Origin: Amblyornis subalaris
Taxonomy: Eukaryota; Chordata; Aves; Passeriformes; Ptilonorhynchidae
DNA length: 64,000 nucleotides
NCBI GenBank assembly: GCA_018881555.1
Contig: JACAXG010000007.1
Coordinates: 8,508,935-8,572,934 of the forward strand
Direction: 5' to 3'
The stretch's first letter is position 1. Each line of letters begins with the position of its first letter. The translations under genes and the position numbers were made by a program. Positions 42,401 to 63,864 of the stretch are shown here, piece by piece. Below the pieces are notes generated by a model that saw nothing but the letters and a program-made list of their open reading frames with translations, had not been told where the DNA came from and searched no databases.

Positions 42401-44517
42401 TCCCATTTGTTTCCTGACAGCAAATGAACCAGGTTCCTCAAAGAATTTAGATGCTGATGTTTTTTTCTGAAAATACAAGGAGGACCAATACCCTAACCAC
42501 TGGGGTTTTAGTGGGCTTTAACTTCTCCTTGTGCTTCCTCTGGCTCAATTTGTCTTTTAATGTCTGATGAACAGTGGCACTCCTTCACCAGCACCAGAGG
42601 AAGGCNACTCAGTTCAAACCTGTCACTCAGGGCACTCTAAAGAGGAGAGAGAACTGCAGAAACNTGAAATGTGGAAGGAAGGGTCTAACCTGTTTCTGCT
42701 TTTCAAACAAGTATGCTGAAGGACGGATGTTTGATAGAATAAGGCACAGCAACTAAGCTCAAGAATACAACTTTTGACTGTCATCTCAGAAAGGAAGGCA
42801 TTGCTTAGACCTGAACAGCAGACAGGATCTCAGCTTCTTTAAACATTTCTTATGGGCTAGCCCTAAGTATTTCATCAAGCACTCTCAGGCCAGGTGGCTC
42901 TGGCTGGCACACTGACTCCCTTGGCTTCCACCACACNTAGCAAAGCACCCTGAGCACTGCACACAAAGCCAAACTACCAGCACAGGATTCAGCTGTGGAC
43001 AGGATGTTCATTTGAGGGCATTTCAGGGCTTTCCTCACCACAGTCAGGTCCACACTTTCAAATTAAGTTCTGTACACATAACTGTACACAAGCAACCGAG
43101 GGTTTGGGACACTTGCCAAAATACTGTCTAGATGCTTGAGNAAGAGAAATGGAATAATGGAATTATGTCCTTCTACTGTTCTTATCCAGGTTTAGGAAAC
43201 TTTTTTACTTTACATTCCAAGTCAAGATGATTTATACCGATGCTTCAAGTCACAGATCTTGAATAATCCTCTAAGACCACAATTTGCAGTAACTGAATAT
43301 TAACTGGCCAAAGAATAATAGTTACAGACAAGTGAAATTTGATATGGCATTTTCTACCAGAGGCAAANCCAGAAAACAATGATTCTTTATTTGCAGAAGT
43401 GAGTTAATTCCATTTTTAAAAAACTTCATCATATCCAAGCAGCGACACTGATCAAACCACTGGCCTAATCCCTATCAGTTTACGGGAAACATCCTGACAG
43501 CATGGTTCCCTGCCTTCACAAGTTTACCCTGTTTACCATCTCTGGAGATGCTGGACACTTTTGAGAACACAGTGTCAGAGCACTGTATTAGTGTTTGTTT
43601 CAAATAACCGGTATAGCCACATATCCTACTAAATATTTAGGGGACTGCACTACTATATCTTGAGTTCAATGGAAAAAATTGCATTAGCACAATACTACAT
43701 TAAGAACATGCATGAACATGGTCATTCAAAGCAGATAACATGATTCCCACATAAACCACAGCACAGCTAATCATCTATATACACTACATCTATACTCACN
43801 GAATAAGCGCAAAATTATCCAAACACTACTACATTTTAAGAGGCCAAAGGCATAGAACTGGTAACCAGTGCTGTCACCGCAAAACTCTAAGTCCGACAAC
43901 TCCTGCACACACTTCTTTCGACAAAGGCATTTTTCAGCAGTCTCTTTACAGGCTGCAAATGCACAGACACGACATGGTTACGCTCAGGTACGCGACCCAC
44001 AGACGCCCAGCTTGCAGAGCGCCGGTAACACCTGGGATCGAGTCCTCTCGGCACACTTCACATCGCAGCCCGCTCCGGGCTCGGCACCGCCGAACCGGCG
44101 AGCCAGGCCCGGCTCAGGGACCGGGCAGATGCAACAGGAGTCACCCGGCGCTGCCGCCGCCGCCTCTATCCCTTATCCCCCTCCGCGGCGAAGAGCTGGA
44201 AAGGACCTACGTCTCCAAGCGGCTGATGGGGAACCCAAGAGAGAGGCTGGAGAACGCCAGCGCAAAGCTGTGTGTCACAAAAGCGGGCGCCTCCGGCTCA
44301 AAGGCGAAAGCTCCCGGCGCCGGGCAGCCGCCCCCGCAGCTCCCCCCGCACCCCTCCACTCACTCTTGGTCGCGGCGATCAGGTTCTTCCCATCCTTCAG
44401 CAACTCCTTGATAAACTTATTGGTCTTCTCCAGCTCGGCCTCGTGCGCTCTGACCCGCTCCCTGAACCAGGGGCTGTCCAGGTAGCAGTCGCTGAACTCC
44501 AGGGGCTGCAGCCCCAT
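3356..44517 (-). CDS. ARHGAP10: ARHGAP10 (Rho GTPase-activating protein 10, GRAF2), 5' part: coding exons 1-3
   Basis: Span of the three coding exons that fall in the window, read on the minus strand: 44364-44517, 3505-3600 and 3356-3417. They join in frame to 104 codons starting [18 protein letters not shown] and ending [13 protein letters not shown], which I recognise as the N-terminus of ARHGAP10, the beginning of its BAR domain. The full human protein is close to 790 residues (BAR, PH, RhoGAP, SH3), so only about the first seventh is present and the rest lies beyond position 1. The family binds curved or phosphoinositide-containing membrane through BAR-PH and stimulates GTP hydrolysis by RhoA/Cdc42-type GTPases; that is family knowledge, since the catalytic domain is not in view. 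All junctions use GT-AG. The neighbour PRMT9 starts about 6.9 kb away on the opposite strand, as in human. The paralogues ARHGAP26 and ARHGAP42 are alternatives, but the N-terminal wording and the PRMT9 neighbour favour ARHGAP10. Confidence 0.95.
3418..3504 (-). other. ARHGAP10 intron 2, only 87 nt
   Basis: The whole intron between coding exons 2 and 3. It has donor GTAGGTAAG and acceptor TTTTATTTTACAG on the minus strand, both good, and sits next to a 40.8 kb intron. Confidence 0.93.
3505..3600 (-). CDS. ARHGAP10: ARHGAP10 coding exon 2 (residues 52-83)
   Basis: A 96 nt exon preceded on the minus strand by a pyrimidine-rich acceptor (TTTTTTTCTCTTGCAG, AG at 3602-3601) and followed by the donor GTAGGTAAG starting at 3504. 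Joined to the single base left over from exon 1 it reads 32 codons, including [20 protein letters not shown] and ending TDDERYI, a BAR-domain segment typical of ARHGAP10. The first residue (position 52, split codon) is Asn here; my recollection is that the human protein has Ser. It ends in phase 1 and is only 87 nt from exon 3. Confidence 0.95.
4676..4755 (+). repeat. G/T-rich low-complexity tract followed by A/C-rich tract
   Basis: A T run is followed by GGTTGGGTTGGGTCGTTTGGG (about 4702-4722), a further T run, then AACCAACAACAAAC. The G/T part and the A/C part are partly complementary, so the stretch could fold back on itself, and the GGG clusters could form a weak quadruplex. It lies in intron 1. 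Confidence 0.6.
14785..15414 (-). mobile_element. CR1 LINE fragment, 5'-truncated (copy A)
   Basis: The plus strand begins with a degraded form of the complement of the CR1 3' terminus (CATAGAATCATTTAGGCTGG), so the element points to the minus strand, the same direction as ARHGAP10. An open stretch on the minus strand, 15159-14803, encodes the extreme C-terminus of CR1 ORF2, with phrases such as [26 protein letters not shown] and [18 protein letters not shown]. It is followed upstream by sequence typical of the preceding ORF2 part. The copy is cut at about 15414, where the match stops. Only the last part of ORF2 is present, so the copy is dead. Its fairly intact frame suggests moderate age. 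Confidence 0.93.
17397..17406 (+). repeat. Poly-C run (10 C)
   Basis: Short C homopolymer in ARHGAP10 intron 1. No other feature nearby. Confidence 0.85.
20518..21137 (-). mobile_element. CR1 LINE fragment, 5'-truncated (copy B)
   Basis: The plus strand starts ATAAAATCATAGAATGGTTT, the complement of the (ATTCTATR) CR1 3' end, so the element points to the minus strand. Minus-strand reading gives broken CR1 ORF2 C-terminal phrases ([30 protein letters not shown]). It contains n's and an internal 17 bp tandem repeat near its 3' end. It ends near GGATGCAGCCCAGGATACTC, with the exact 5' limit uncertain by some tens of bases. It belongs to a different CR1 subfamily from copies C and D, judged by the wording of the 3' tail. 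Confidence 0.9.
20586..20633 (+). repeat. 17 bp tandem repeat, 2.8 copies, inside CR1 copy B
   Basis: The unit GATCAGGTTGCTCACTA occurs at 20586-20602 and 20603-20619, and 14 bases of it at 20620-20633. A normal CR1 has one such unit (GGTTGCTCAGAGCC), so this is a local expansion within this copy. Confidence 0.95.
23361..23376 (+). repeat. Poly-T run (16 T)
   Basis: Homopolymer run in ARHGAP10 intron 1, preceded by TTTTGGTTTTG. No retroposon body is recognisable next to it. Confidence 0.9.
29060..29250. other. GC- and CpG-richer patch inside ARHGAP10 intron 1
   Basis: Against AT-rich flanks almost free of CpG, this patch has several CpGs in under 200 bases, including CAGCACGCGCACAGAGCGGG, plus repeated CAG/GCAGGGG words. 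No splice-supported exon or known repeat is recognised. It could be an intronic regulatory element or an old GC-rich repeat. The call is descriptive only. Confidence 0.45.
33804..35600 (+). mobile_element. Solo endogenous-retrovirus LTR, split by a nested CR1
   Basis: The left part, 33804 to about 34054, begins TGTGTTGGTTTTGGCTGG and the right part, about 35301-35600, ends GGGGTTAAGCTATGACA. Together they read as one LTR with TG...CA ends, of a kind I recognise as abundant in birds (TguLTR5-like; the exact family name is from memory). No gag, pol or env sequence lies between the halves; the middle is a CR1. This is therefore a solo LTR left by recombination. The flanks are CTTCT on the left and CTTTC on the right, so a target-site duplication is not clean. 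It is antisense to ARHGAP10. Nothing in it can encode a viral protein. Confidence 0.85.
34055..35300 (-). mobile_element. CR1 LINE fragment (copy C), inserted into the LTR
   Basis: The plus strand starts AGAATCATAGAATATGCTGAG, the complement of the CR1 3' end, so the element points to the minus strand. It is the longest CR1 here (about 1.25 kb) and reaches into the reverse transcriptase. Between about 35230 and 35032 the minus strand encodes [26 protein letters not shown] and [13 protein letters not shown], matching the CR1 RT region. The catalytic YADD box should follow but I see it only as degraded sequence. At 34677-34456 lies the C-terminal part ([20 protein letters not shown]). Frame breaks and n's make it non-functional. 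It shares its subfamily with copy D. Confidence 0.9.
35612..35648 (+). repeat. A-rich run just outside the LTR
   Basis: Runs of A interrupted by two G's, starting 12 bases after the LTR end. The LTR itself should not carry a poly-A tail outside its CA end, so this is probably a pre-existing or expanded A-rich stretch. Confidence 0.85.
41035..41066 (+). repeat. 16 bp perfect tandem duplication
   Basis: CAGAATAAATACATAG occurs twice back to back (41035-41050, 41051-41066). Intronic. Confidence 0.95.
44364..44517 (-). CDS. ARHGAP10: ARHGAP10 coding exon 1 (start codon, residues 1-51 plus one base)
   Basis: The ATG at 44517-44515 sits in a strong initiation context (GCAGCC before ATG, G after). 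The exon encodes 51 codons ending GKNLIAATK plus one base (phase 1), then the consensus donor GTGAGT at 44363-44358. It is rich in the charged helix residues expected at the start of a BAR domain ([20 protein letters not shown]). The same frame stays open far upstream through the GC-rich leader, so no upstream stop fixes the start. I chose this Met because it matches the known family N-terminus and has the good context. Confidence 0.95.
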
Positions 44518-44700
44518 GGCTGCCGCCGCCGCGCCGGGGCTCGGCTCCCCGCGAACCGCAGCACCGCCGTCCTCCGCAGCAGCGGCCGCGGCCACAAAGA
44601 CGGAGCGGCGGCTCCCCCNGCCAAGGGCTGGGCGCGGGCACAGGCGAGCCGAGCACAGCGGAGCCGCCCTCCCGGCAGCCCCGCCGGGACACGCCCGAGC

Positions 44701-44708
44701 GGGGCGGG
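44701..44708 (+). promoter_or_regulatory. GC box (Sp1/KLF-type site)
   Basis: GGGGCGGG, about 185 bp upstream of the ARHGAP10 start codon within the CpG island. The motif match is exact but such sites are common in GC-rich DNA. Confidence 0.5.
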
Positions 44709-44892
44709 CAGAGCCCGGGGCCCGCCTGCCGCCCGCCCCTTCCGAGCGCCCCGCGGCCGCCGCGGCTCCGGTGCTCCCGGTGCCCGGGCGAGGCGGCCGA
44801 GCTGGGGCGCTGCGGGCGTCCCCGAGCGGGGAACGCGGGCAGGTGCTACCAGAGAGAGCCTTCTGCCCTGCAGAGACACCTCGGCAAGTTAG

Positions 44893-45680
44893 AGATGGGC
44901 AATCACCAACTGCATGAAGGGCGAGTGCCGGATTCTGCACCCGGGACGGGGCAACCCTGGTTGTGTGTATAGACTGGGGAATGAGAAGCTGGAAAGCAGT
45001 GTCAGGGAAAGGCACCTGGGGGTCCTGGTCGATGGCAAGTTGAACATGAGTCAGCAGTGCCCTGGCAGCCAGAAGGGACATCCATGTCCTGGGGGGCATC
45101 GGGCACNNCATCACCAGCCTGGCAAGGGAGGGGATTGTCCCGCTCTGCTCTGCACTGGGGCGGCCTCAGCTCGAGTCCTGGGGGCAGTTTAGGGTACCAC
45201 AATGTAAGAAAGATATAAACCTATTACAGAGCATCCAAAGGAGGGCAATGAAGATGGNGAAGGTTCTAGANGGGAAGCCGTATGAAGAGCAGCTGAGGTC
45301 ACTTGGTCTGTTCAGCCTGGAGGAGAGGAGACTGATGAGGGACTTCATTGCAATCTTCAACTTCCTCGTGTGGGGANGAGGAGGGGCAGGCACTGATCTC
45401 TGTGGCACCCAGTGACNGAACTTGAGGAAACAGCANGAAGCTGAGTCACAGGTGGTTTAGGTTGCATATCAGGAAAAGGTTCTTTGCCCAGAGAGTTGTN
45501 GGNCACTGGAACNGGTGTCCCAGGGAAGTGCTCACAGCCCCAAGCCTGACAGAGCTCAAGAAGCATTTGAACAGTGCTCTCAGGCACATGGTGGGATTCT
45601 TGAGGTGTCCTGTGTAGGACCAGGAGTTGGACTCAATGTTCTTNATAGGTCCCTTCCAGCTCAGCATATTCTATAATTCT
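44893..45680 (+). mobile_element. CR1 LINE fragment (copy D), next to the ARHGAP10 promoter
   Basis: Plus-strand reading gives CR1 ORF2 wording: [20 protein letters not shown], then [20 protein letters not shown]. Frame breaks follow, then further downstream come sequences like copy C and the 3' terminus CATATTCTATAATTCT at about 45662-45677. It is thus opposite to the other three copies and antisense to ARHGAP10. It begins within about 380 bp of the ARHGAP10 start codon, at the upstream edge of the CpG island. It contains eleven n's. It lacks most of ORF2 and is not functional. Confidence 0.92.
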
Positions 45681-48600
45681 ACCAGCCTGTGGGCCCCCTC
45701 CACCTCATGGAAACATCCGTGGGCTTTAGGACAGGGCTGAGCAGGCTCTCGGTGGGAGGATGCACAGAGCAGCACATGAGCTGCTTGATCCAAAATTGGC
45801 TGTGGTGGTGGCCTGCCAGCTGAGAAGGCTGACATTGCTCGCCTGCCCCTGTCCCACCTGTGTCTGCACGTGAAATACTCAGCAAAGTAGGTCCAGACTC
45901 ACCTTTATGTCTTCATTCAATACACTAATACAAGCATCCTTGTGAACAGGTAGTGTGGCAAGAGCGAGACCTTGAGAAGACCACTCAATGCTGAATTGTT
46001 TCAATTAAGAATGTTAGGAAATTCATGAAGAAAATAGAAAAGGCTTATATTTGTATTTATAATTTAGCTATAATTCCATGGTTTTAATGGTTTGACAGTA
46101 GTGCAATCCATAGTGCTTTGGTGGGACTTTCTTAGATGATTGGGGGGCTATATTTTAGTCATAAGTGTATATGATGTCTTCTCTGGGAGTAAATTCAATC
46201 TCTTTTGTTTTCTGTATTTTGGCAAATTGAACATTAGTTCCTGCTTCAAATGAATCAATGAGCCTTGGTATTAATTAGATGTATAGTTATTGGGTGCACA
46301 GTTAAGCCTGAGCTGCATGTCTGAGATGAAGATAACTGNTGGTGTAACTATCAACCTCTTTCTGTATGACCCCATGCACTGACCTGCAGAAGTCAAATGT
46401 GGAAATAGGTGGGCACTTCATGAATCTCNTTTTTAATTACTCCTGTTCATAGAGCAGTGTATCATGTAGTATTCAATATTGCAAACATTTGGGNTTTTTA
46501 ATAACTGTCCACTTGAGAGTCTGTTTCAGAAACCAGACTGAGGATGTGTGTTACCCATCTGACAGCAATCAACAGAGCTCAAGTGAGTAAAGACAGAATT
46601 TCATGATGAAAGGCAAAAATAGTGTTCATGTAGATAAGGATGATAAGAAAACACAATTGTGTAAAGAAAAGGGCAGGGAGTGAGGCCTTGACAGGAAGAC
46701 TCATGAGTAAGCATAGTTTCTGAAAGTAGTCTTAAAATGAGTCTAGCCCCTCCAAATGAGATGCTACCTAAAAGTGCAGATGATTTGCCTGAAATCACAG
46801 CAGGCCAGGAAGTGCTATTGAGAGGAGACCCTGAACGTTCAGTCTTTCAGCCAAAGTCCCACCTGGCTAGATCACATTATCTGCTGTGATACTTACTTTC
46901 TGATATTGCTTAACTNAGAAGTTACTATGCTACTCAAAACTCAGTTTAAGAAGAATTTAAAATAACTCTGCACTTTAAAGAAATAACAAACAATCCTTAT
47001 CTCTGTTTAGATTACTGTAGCAGCATTTCAAGAGTAGGTATGCCTTCCATGAATAGTTTGTTTACTTTGTCCTGTAGTTGTCTTCAACATTAAAGTTGGA
47101 ATAGTATTTTTCATGCTTGTTTATAGTTACTGTAATTTCCTTATTATAATTCCACTGAAGTATTGTAGAGGGGTCTCTTCGTGTGGTGTTGCTTGCATTC
47201 AAATTCAAAAAAGAAAAAAAAAATTTGTATGTTTATCTTAGTCCTGAGGTTTTTTTAGCTGGCAAAAAACCCCACCAGGTCTAAAATTTAGATTTGTCCT
47301 ACCATGACAGACCCATAAGGGAAAATTGGTCCACCTGCCTCAATCATATGAAGTAAAAATGTGTTCCATTCTAGTTATAGCTAAAAGAGCAGTCAGTCCA
47401 GCAGAAATACATACGTAAACATAACGCGGTTTTTCCCCAGAATGAAGAGAGTCAACTCGTATTTACAAAACAAAGCAAGGAAGCAAATTCACTATTAAGT
47501 TGATATTCTACACTGTTTATCCAGTTAATCCAGACAACATACTGGATTTCTGTTGATGTAATTATTAAATATATCTTTTCCTAAACCTGACCCACCTGTT
47601 CAAAATATTGTCAGACTCTGAGACAGCAGAATTGTGTTTTAAAACAAAAGATGGAAGACTGAAGANAAATAATAACCCATTAATTTATGCACAACAATTA
47701 CCTATCTAATGAGCAATAAAAGGAGTTGCTCTTTTACCACTAATTAAAGCTTGAAGTGGCTTTTTATGAGAAAAATCTCCCCTTTTCTGCCCTTCCCTAC
47801 TCAAGGTCATCAAATTTTAAGCTTTCTTGTAGCCTCTTTTAAGAGACTATGACATAGACTGACTATGTGAAGCTCTAGCAATATCTTGTCCATAAACTGT
47901 GTATCTTTGCTTTGGTTATTTTCTCTTGACATTCACTGCAAGCATGGTTTCAAGTTTTTTACCCTCTTCAAGTCATTTTATACGAGAGGCATACACCAGC
48001 ACGTTATATGTTTTGTTCCATCTTACCTTGTCAGACGTTCTTGTCAGATCACCATTCTGATTTTTATGAAAGATGATATTCTGATGTGTGGCTGATTGTG
48101 TCTCCAGGCTGTATGGTAAAGTGAGATGGGTTAGAAATTAGTGAATTTAACTTTCAGCTTTACTGATGTTTTATTGCACAGCATTGATATCAGCTCCCAC
48201 CATTTCCAACACACAGCTTTGTTGTTGAAAATATTGTTAGCAACTGCATCCTTCCAAGGAATTACATATAGTTCCTTGTCTTGTCTAAGCACTTTTACAT
48301 CTGTTAGTCCTGTCATGGGTTTAATAGAAGGTTTATAGTTTCCTTCTGACTCCCATCTTGCTTATGAATGTGTGATCACTGTTGACTTGCAAGATCTTAG
48401 TGGTCTTATGCATATGTGAGGTACCTCTAGGCTCCATGCTCCCTCTCCTCTCATCCATCAAGAGTGCAAATAGAAATGCATTAATCTCTGACCACCCACG
48501 ATGCAGACCAACATTATTTATCCTACTGCCAACCAATTTGATGATTATTATGGCAATCCTGTATGTATCTGATAAGATGGGCATTCCTTTGTGGCACTCC

Positions 48601-50090
48601 TTTACAGTGCAAGCTTAACACAACAAATTATTTTAGAATGCAGCTGTGTGATTTTTCAGTGTTGCAGACATTGTATTCTGTGGCCATTTTTTGCCTGAAG
48701 TGTTCCATCAAAACGTTTTGAGTATGAAATCAACAAATACCCTCCCCAGCCTTTGAAATGAACGGACTCATGTGAATTCCAAGGATTTTACACTGCCATA
48801 TTTTAGTAATCTGCCTTCACAAATGGGTCGGATTAGCACACAGTACTACTTCATTTATGCTTCAAAATAGGCACTGTAAAGAATTTATGTGATCCATTTG
48901 GCATTTATTTCCTCTGACAAAAAAATACAGTTGAACTAGTTTGGAGAATCATGGAGTGACAGAGATAATTGCTCATTAGAGTATTTGGTACAGTCCAGCT
49001 CCTGTTACACCTCACTGACCACAGGGGATAATTGCCTGCGGTTTTTCTCCCGTCTCTCTTCTCCTCATATCCCACAGGTGCTAATATTTTTTTCCCCCAT
49101 GCTATCATCCTCTAACTGGAAAGCATAATTAAGCCGAAGTCTGAGAAAGTTGTTCTCTATCTGTAACTAATTAAAGTTCATAGCTTTTTTTTCTTTCAAA
49201 ACTGAATGAATGCTTGTTGGTACCAGTTGATTTAATAAGAGATTATATTTTCCTTTGGAGCTCAGTCCTCATATAAAATATCAGATACTTTTTGGTACTG
49301 ATATTTGCACATCCTCATGGACTTCATCCAGCCCAAGTGCTTTAGTTACTGTATGTTTTTTCTAGCACAACTTTCCTCTATCAGAGGTTTATTCTAGTAT
49401 CATTCAGGTTGCCTGCTCTGAGGTTTATTGGGTCACTTCTCTCAAAACCTTTGTAGACTTCCCCCCTTGTAATATCACGGAGCAATACTGAAGTTTGCCG
49501 TGGATTACAGGTTAGCTGCTACTGTGGTCCATTTAGACTTACGTTACCACTCCACACGTGCTATTTTCATCTTGTTCAAAGTGCTGGCCTGACATTTTTA
49601 CACAACGCGCATTTGTTTCTGAAAAGGGAACGCACATACAATATCCACAGCTGTAAAAGCCTGGAAGGGCTGCATTCATGCTTTGNAGCAGGAAAGTAAA
49701 GATGAGCAGCTTCCAAACACTTCCTAATTAGTAAACAATGCCATGGCCTGTTCTTGTCCCAGAAGTAGGACATGACCCAATGAACTCTGCCTTTTTCAGG
49801 GAAGATCTGCACTCCAGGGCCCTGCATGGGGCTGTTCGCTGGAGCAGACAGCTCCACAAAGAAGGTAGGCGGTATCACAGGCACGGGAGGGAGCGGGATA
49901 AGGGACTGGAGATGCGGAGCAAAGCTCCGAATTTTGCTCCTCGCAATCTGCTGCTGCCGAGCAGAGCTGTCAGTCAAACGCCCCAGACAAGCTTGTTTAT
50001 TACTTAAAACCTGTGCTGTCCTCATCTGTGGTTCTTGGGACTTACCAGGAGGGGAATTAATATTGGGCGTGAGAACACCGTGACCAGAGG
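45681..50090. other. Intergenic region between ARHGAP10 and PRMT9
   Basis: The first 200 bases (45681-45890) are moderately GC-rich and not recognised. The rest is AT-rich up to about 49.7 kb. I see no exon, RNA gene or recognisable repeat. An open frame of 183 codons lies on the minus strand at 50127-49576; it has no recognisable domain and is described under findings. Confidence 0.75.
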
Positions 50091-50630
50091 GCAGTGGAGG
50101 CAGTGTCTGCACAGCGCTGGGCAGCATTTAAGGTGGTGGTTCTTGCGCGGTGGCGGAGCGACCCTGAACAGCACGGAACGGCGAGGGCCTGCATCGAGCA
50201 TCGCTGCGGATCCCTTCTACAGGCCTGCGTTCGCACGAGCTGCACGACCAGCTTCCAAGAGCTTGGATCCGGGCGGAGGAACTACATGGACGATGAAAAC
50301 ACCTTTACTCCGCGGCGCTNCCCGCCGCCCGGCGCCTGCGCGATGGCTCCGGCCCGGCACCGGGATGGCGGCGGCCTGGGAGCGNCCGGCCGCGCACGGC
50401 GCCTGAGGGCTGGCCCTGGAGCAGGTGATGGCCCGGAGCAGGGGAAACCCCCACCTCACCCGCAGTTTCCCGGGGCAGCTCCTCGTGGGGCAGCCCCTGG
50501 AGGCCCCTCGGCCGCCCTGCCCCGGCCCCACATGCGAGCGGCGGGGCCTCCCTGGCTCTGCGTGTCCCTGTGCGCGCTGCCGGGGCGCGCTCGCGTGGCC
50601 GAGGTTTGGTCTGGGTTTTGTGATATTTAT
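50090..50630 (+). promoter_or_regulatory. PRMT9: CpG island / probable promoter and untranslated first exon of PRMT9
   Basis: A dense CpG cluster lies 0.75-1.3 kb upstream of the PRMT9 start codon, with AT-rich sequence on both sides. The first coding exon begins with a splice acceptor rather than a promoter, so transcription should start here and splice to 51344. The donor cannot be assigned with certainty: CAG|GTGATG at 50425 and GCG|GTAACC near 50789 are candidates. There is no clear TATA box. A GATGGCGGCG word at 50364 resembles the YY1 site frequent near TATA-less starts. Confidence 0.75.
50364..50373 (+). promoter_or_regulatory. YY1-like motif in PRMT9 CpG island
   Basis: GATGGCGGCG matches the core ATGGCGGC of YY1 sites found just downstream of many CpG-island starts. 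Motif match only. Confidence 0.35.
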
Positions 50631-51369
50631 TTTGTTTTAAGGATACAGGGGGGGGAAAAAAAAGCCTGGTCGTGATGGGGCTATGTTTCTTTCAGTCNCT
50701 CTCCACGAAACCTTCGTGTTCTTCAGCTTTGGGACATATCTGGACATACTGAAGCCCGGCTCACCTGAGTACCTTTGAAAGTTACAGCGGTAACCAAGGC
50801 AAGTATGAAAATGTGCATATTGGTTCTCGTAGCTCTGTAACGCTTTCTTAAGGGGAAAAATAGCCGTGTGTAAAGTAAACTACAAACTCATTAGCTCTCT
50901 TTGTGGGAGGCTTTGCTTTATGAAGATGCTGTTGTTCAAGGAGAAAAAATTTAACCTGCAGGTTTTGTGGTTGATTGTGAAATCTACGAGTGCACGAACT
51001 TCCAGCGTGCAAAGCTGTTCGGTCGGAGACATGCTAATATGTCTATCACGAAAATAAATTTTACAAAGCCAGAAATGCAATCTCTTTTCAGGACCTGGTC
51101 TAACACAGAAATGATGCACACTTGACTTTTGAATGGTGAACGCTCAGAGCTGATGAAGTTGTCAGTGGCATAAAGATGAGCATGTTTTTAAATGTTTAGG
51201 ACTTGGTGGGAGGGAAGATGTCTTTACCAAAGCCAGTGAAAATTGAAATGTTTTTTGATCTGTCAACTTTGTGTACAGACATTTGGCCTACAGTATGCAG
51301 TGTGTGCGACTTTTTTTCTTTTTCTTTTTTTTTTTGTCTTTAGAAAAGTGAATATCTACATCCTTCAGA

Positions 51370-63864
<12,495 letters not shown>

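Larger units (their letters stand above)
3601..44363 (-). other. ARHGAP10 intron 1 (about 40.8 kb)
   Basis: Bounded by the exon 1 donor (GTGAGT) and exon 2 acceptor. A long first intron is common for genes with a CpG-island promoter and often carries regulatory DNA. I recognise three CR1 retroposons (14785-15414, 20518-21137, 34055-35300), one solo LTR (33804-35600), homopolymer runs and small tandem duplications. Between these I see ordinary AT-rich intronic DNA with scattered short open frames (the longest about 140 codons) and no exon, RNA gene or retrocopy I can support. Confidence 0.88.
44000..44890 (-). promoter_or_regulatory. ARHGAP10: CpG island / promoter region and 5' leader of ARHGAP10
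   Basis: A sharp rise in GC and CpG content surrounds coding exon 1, in a region otherwise AT-rich. There are many GCGG and CCGCC words and a GGGGCGGG box at 44701-44708. I see no TATA box at a plausible distance, so this looks like a broad, TATA-less promoter. The transcription start should lie between 44518 and about 44880; the exact position cannot be read from the sequence. Confidence 0.85.

Noticed and set aside
43868..44485. 205-codon open frame on the plus strand across the ARHGAP10 CpG island
   Set aside because: Antisense to coding exon 1, with Arg/Ala/Pro-rich composition from GC-rich DNA. No domain and no neighbouring exon.
44272..44892. 206-codon plus-strand frame in the same CpG island
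   Set aside because: Another GC-driven shadow of the ARHGAP10 exon and leader.
48940..49040. Possible CR1 3' end (GAGAATCATGGAGTGACAGA and CAGTCCAGCTCCTG)
   Set aside because: Only scattered words resemble CR1, with no continuous match on either side.
50094..50675. 193-codon plus-strand frame in the PRMT9 CpG island as an alternative N-terminus
   Set aside because: The PRMT9 ATG exon has an in-frame TGA before its ATG, so this frame cannot be joined to it as coding sequence through the acceptor at 51343 in the PRMT9 frame. Composition is typical of a GC-rich shadow.
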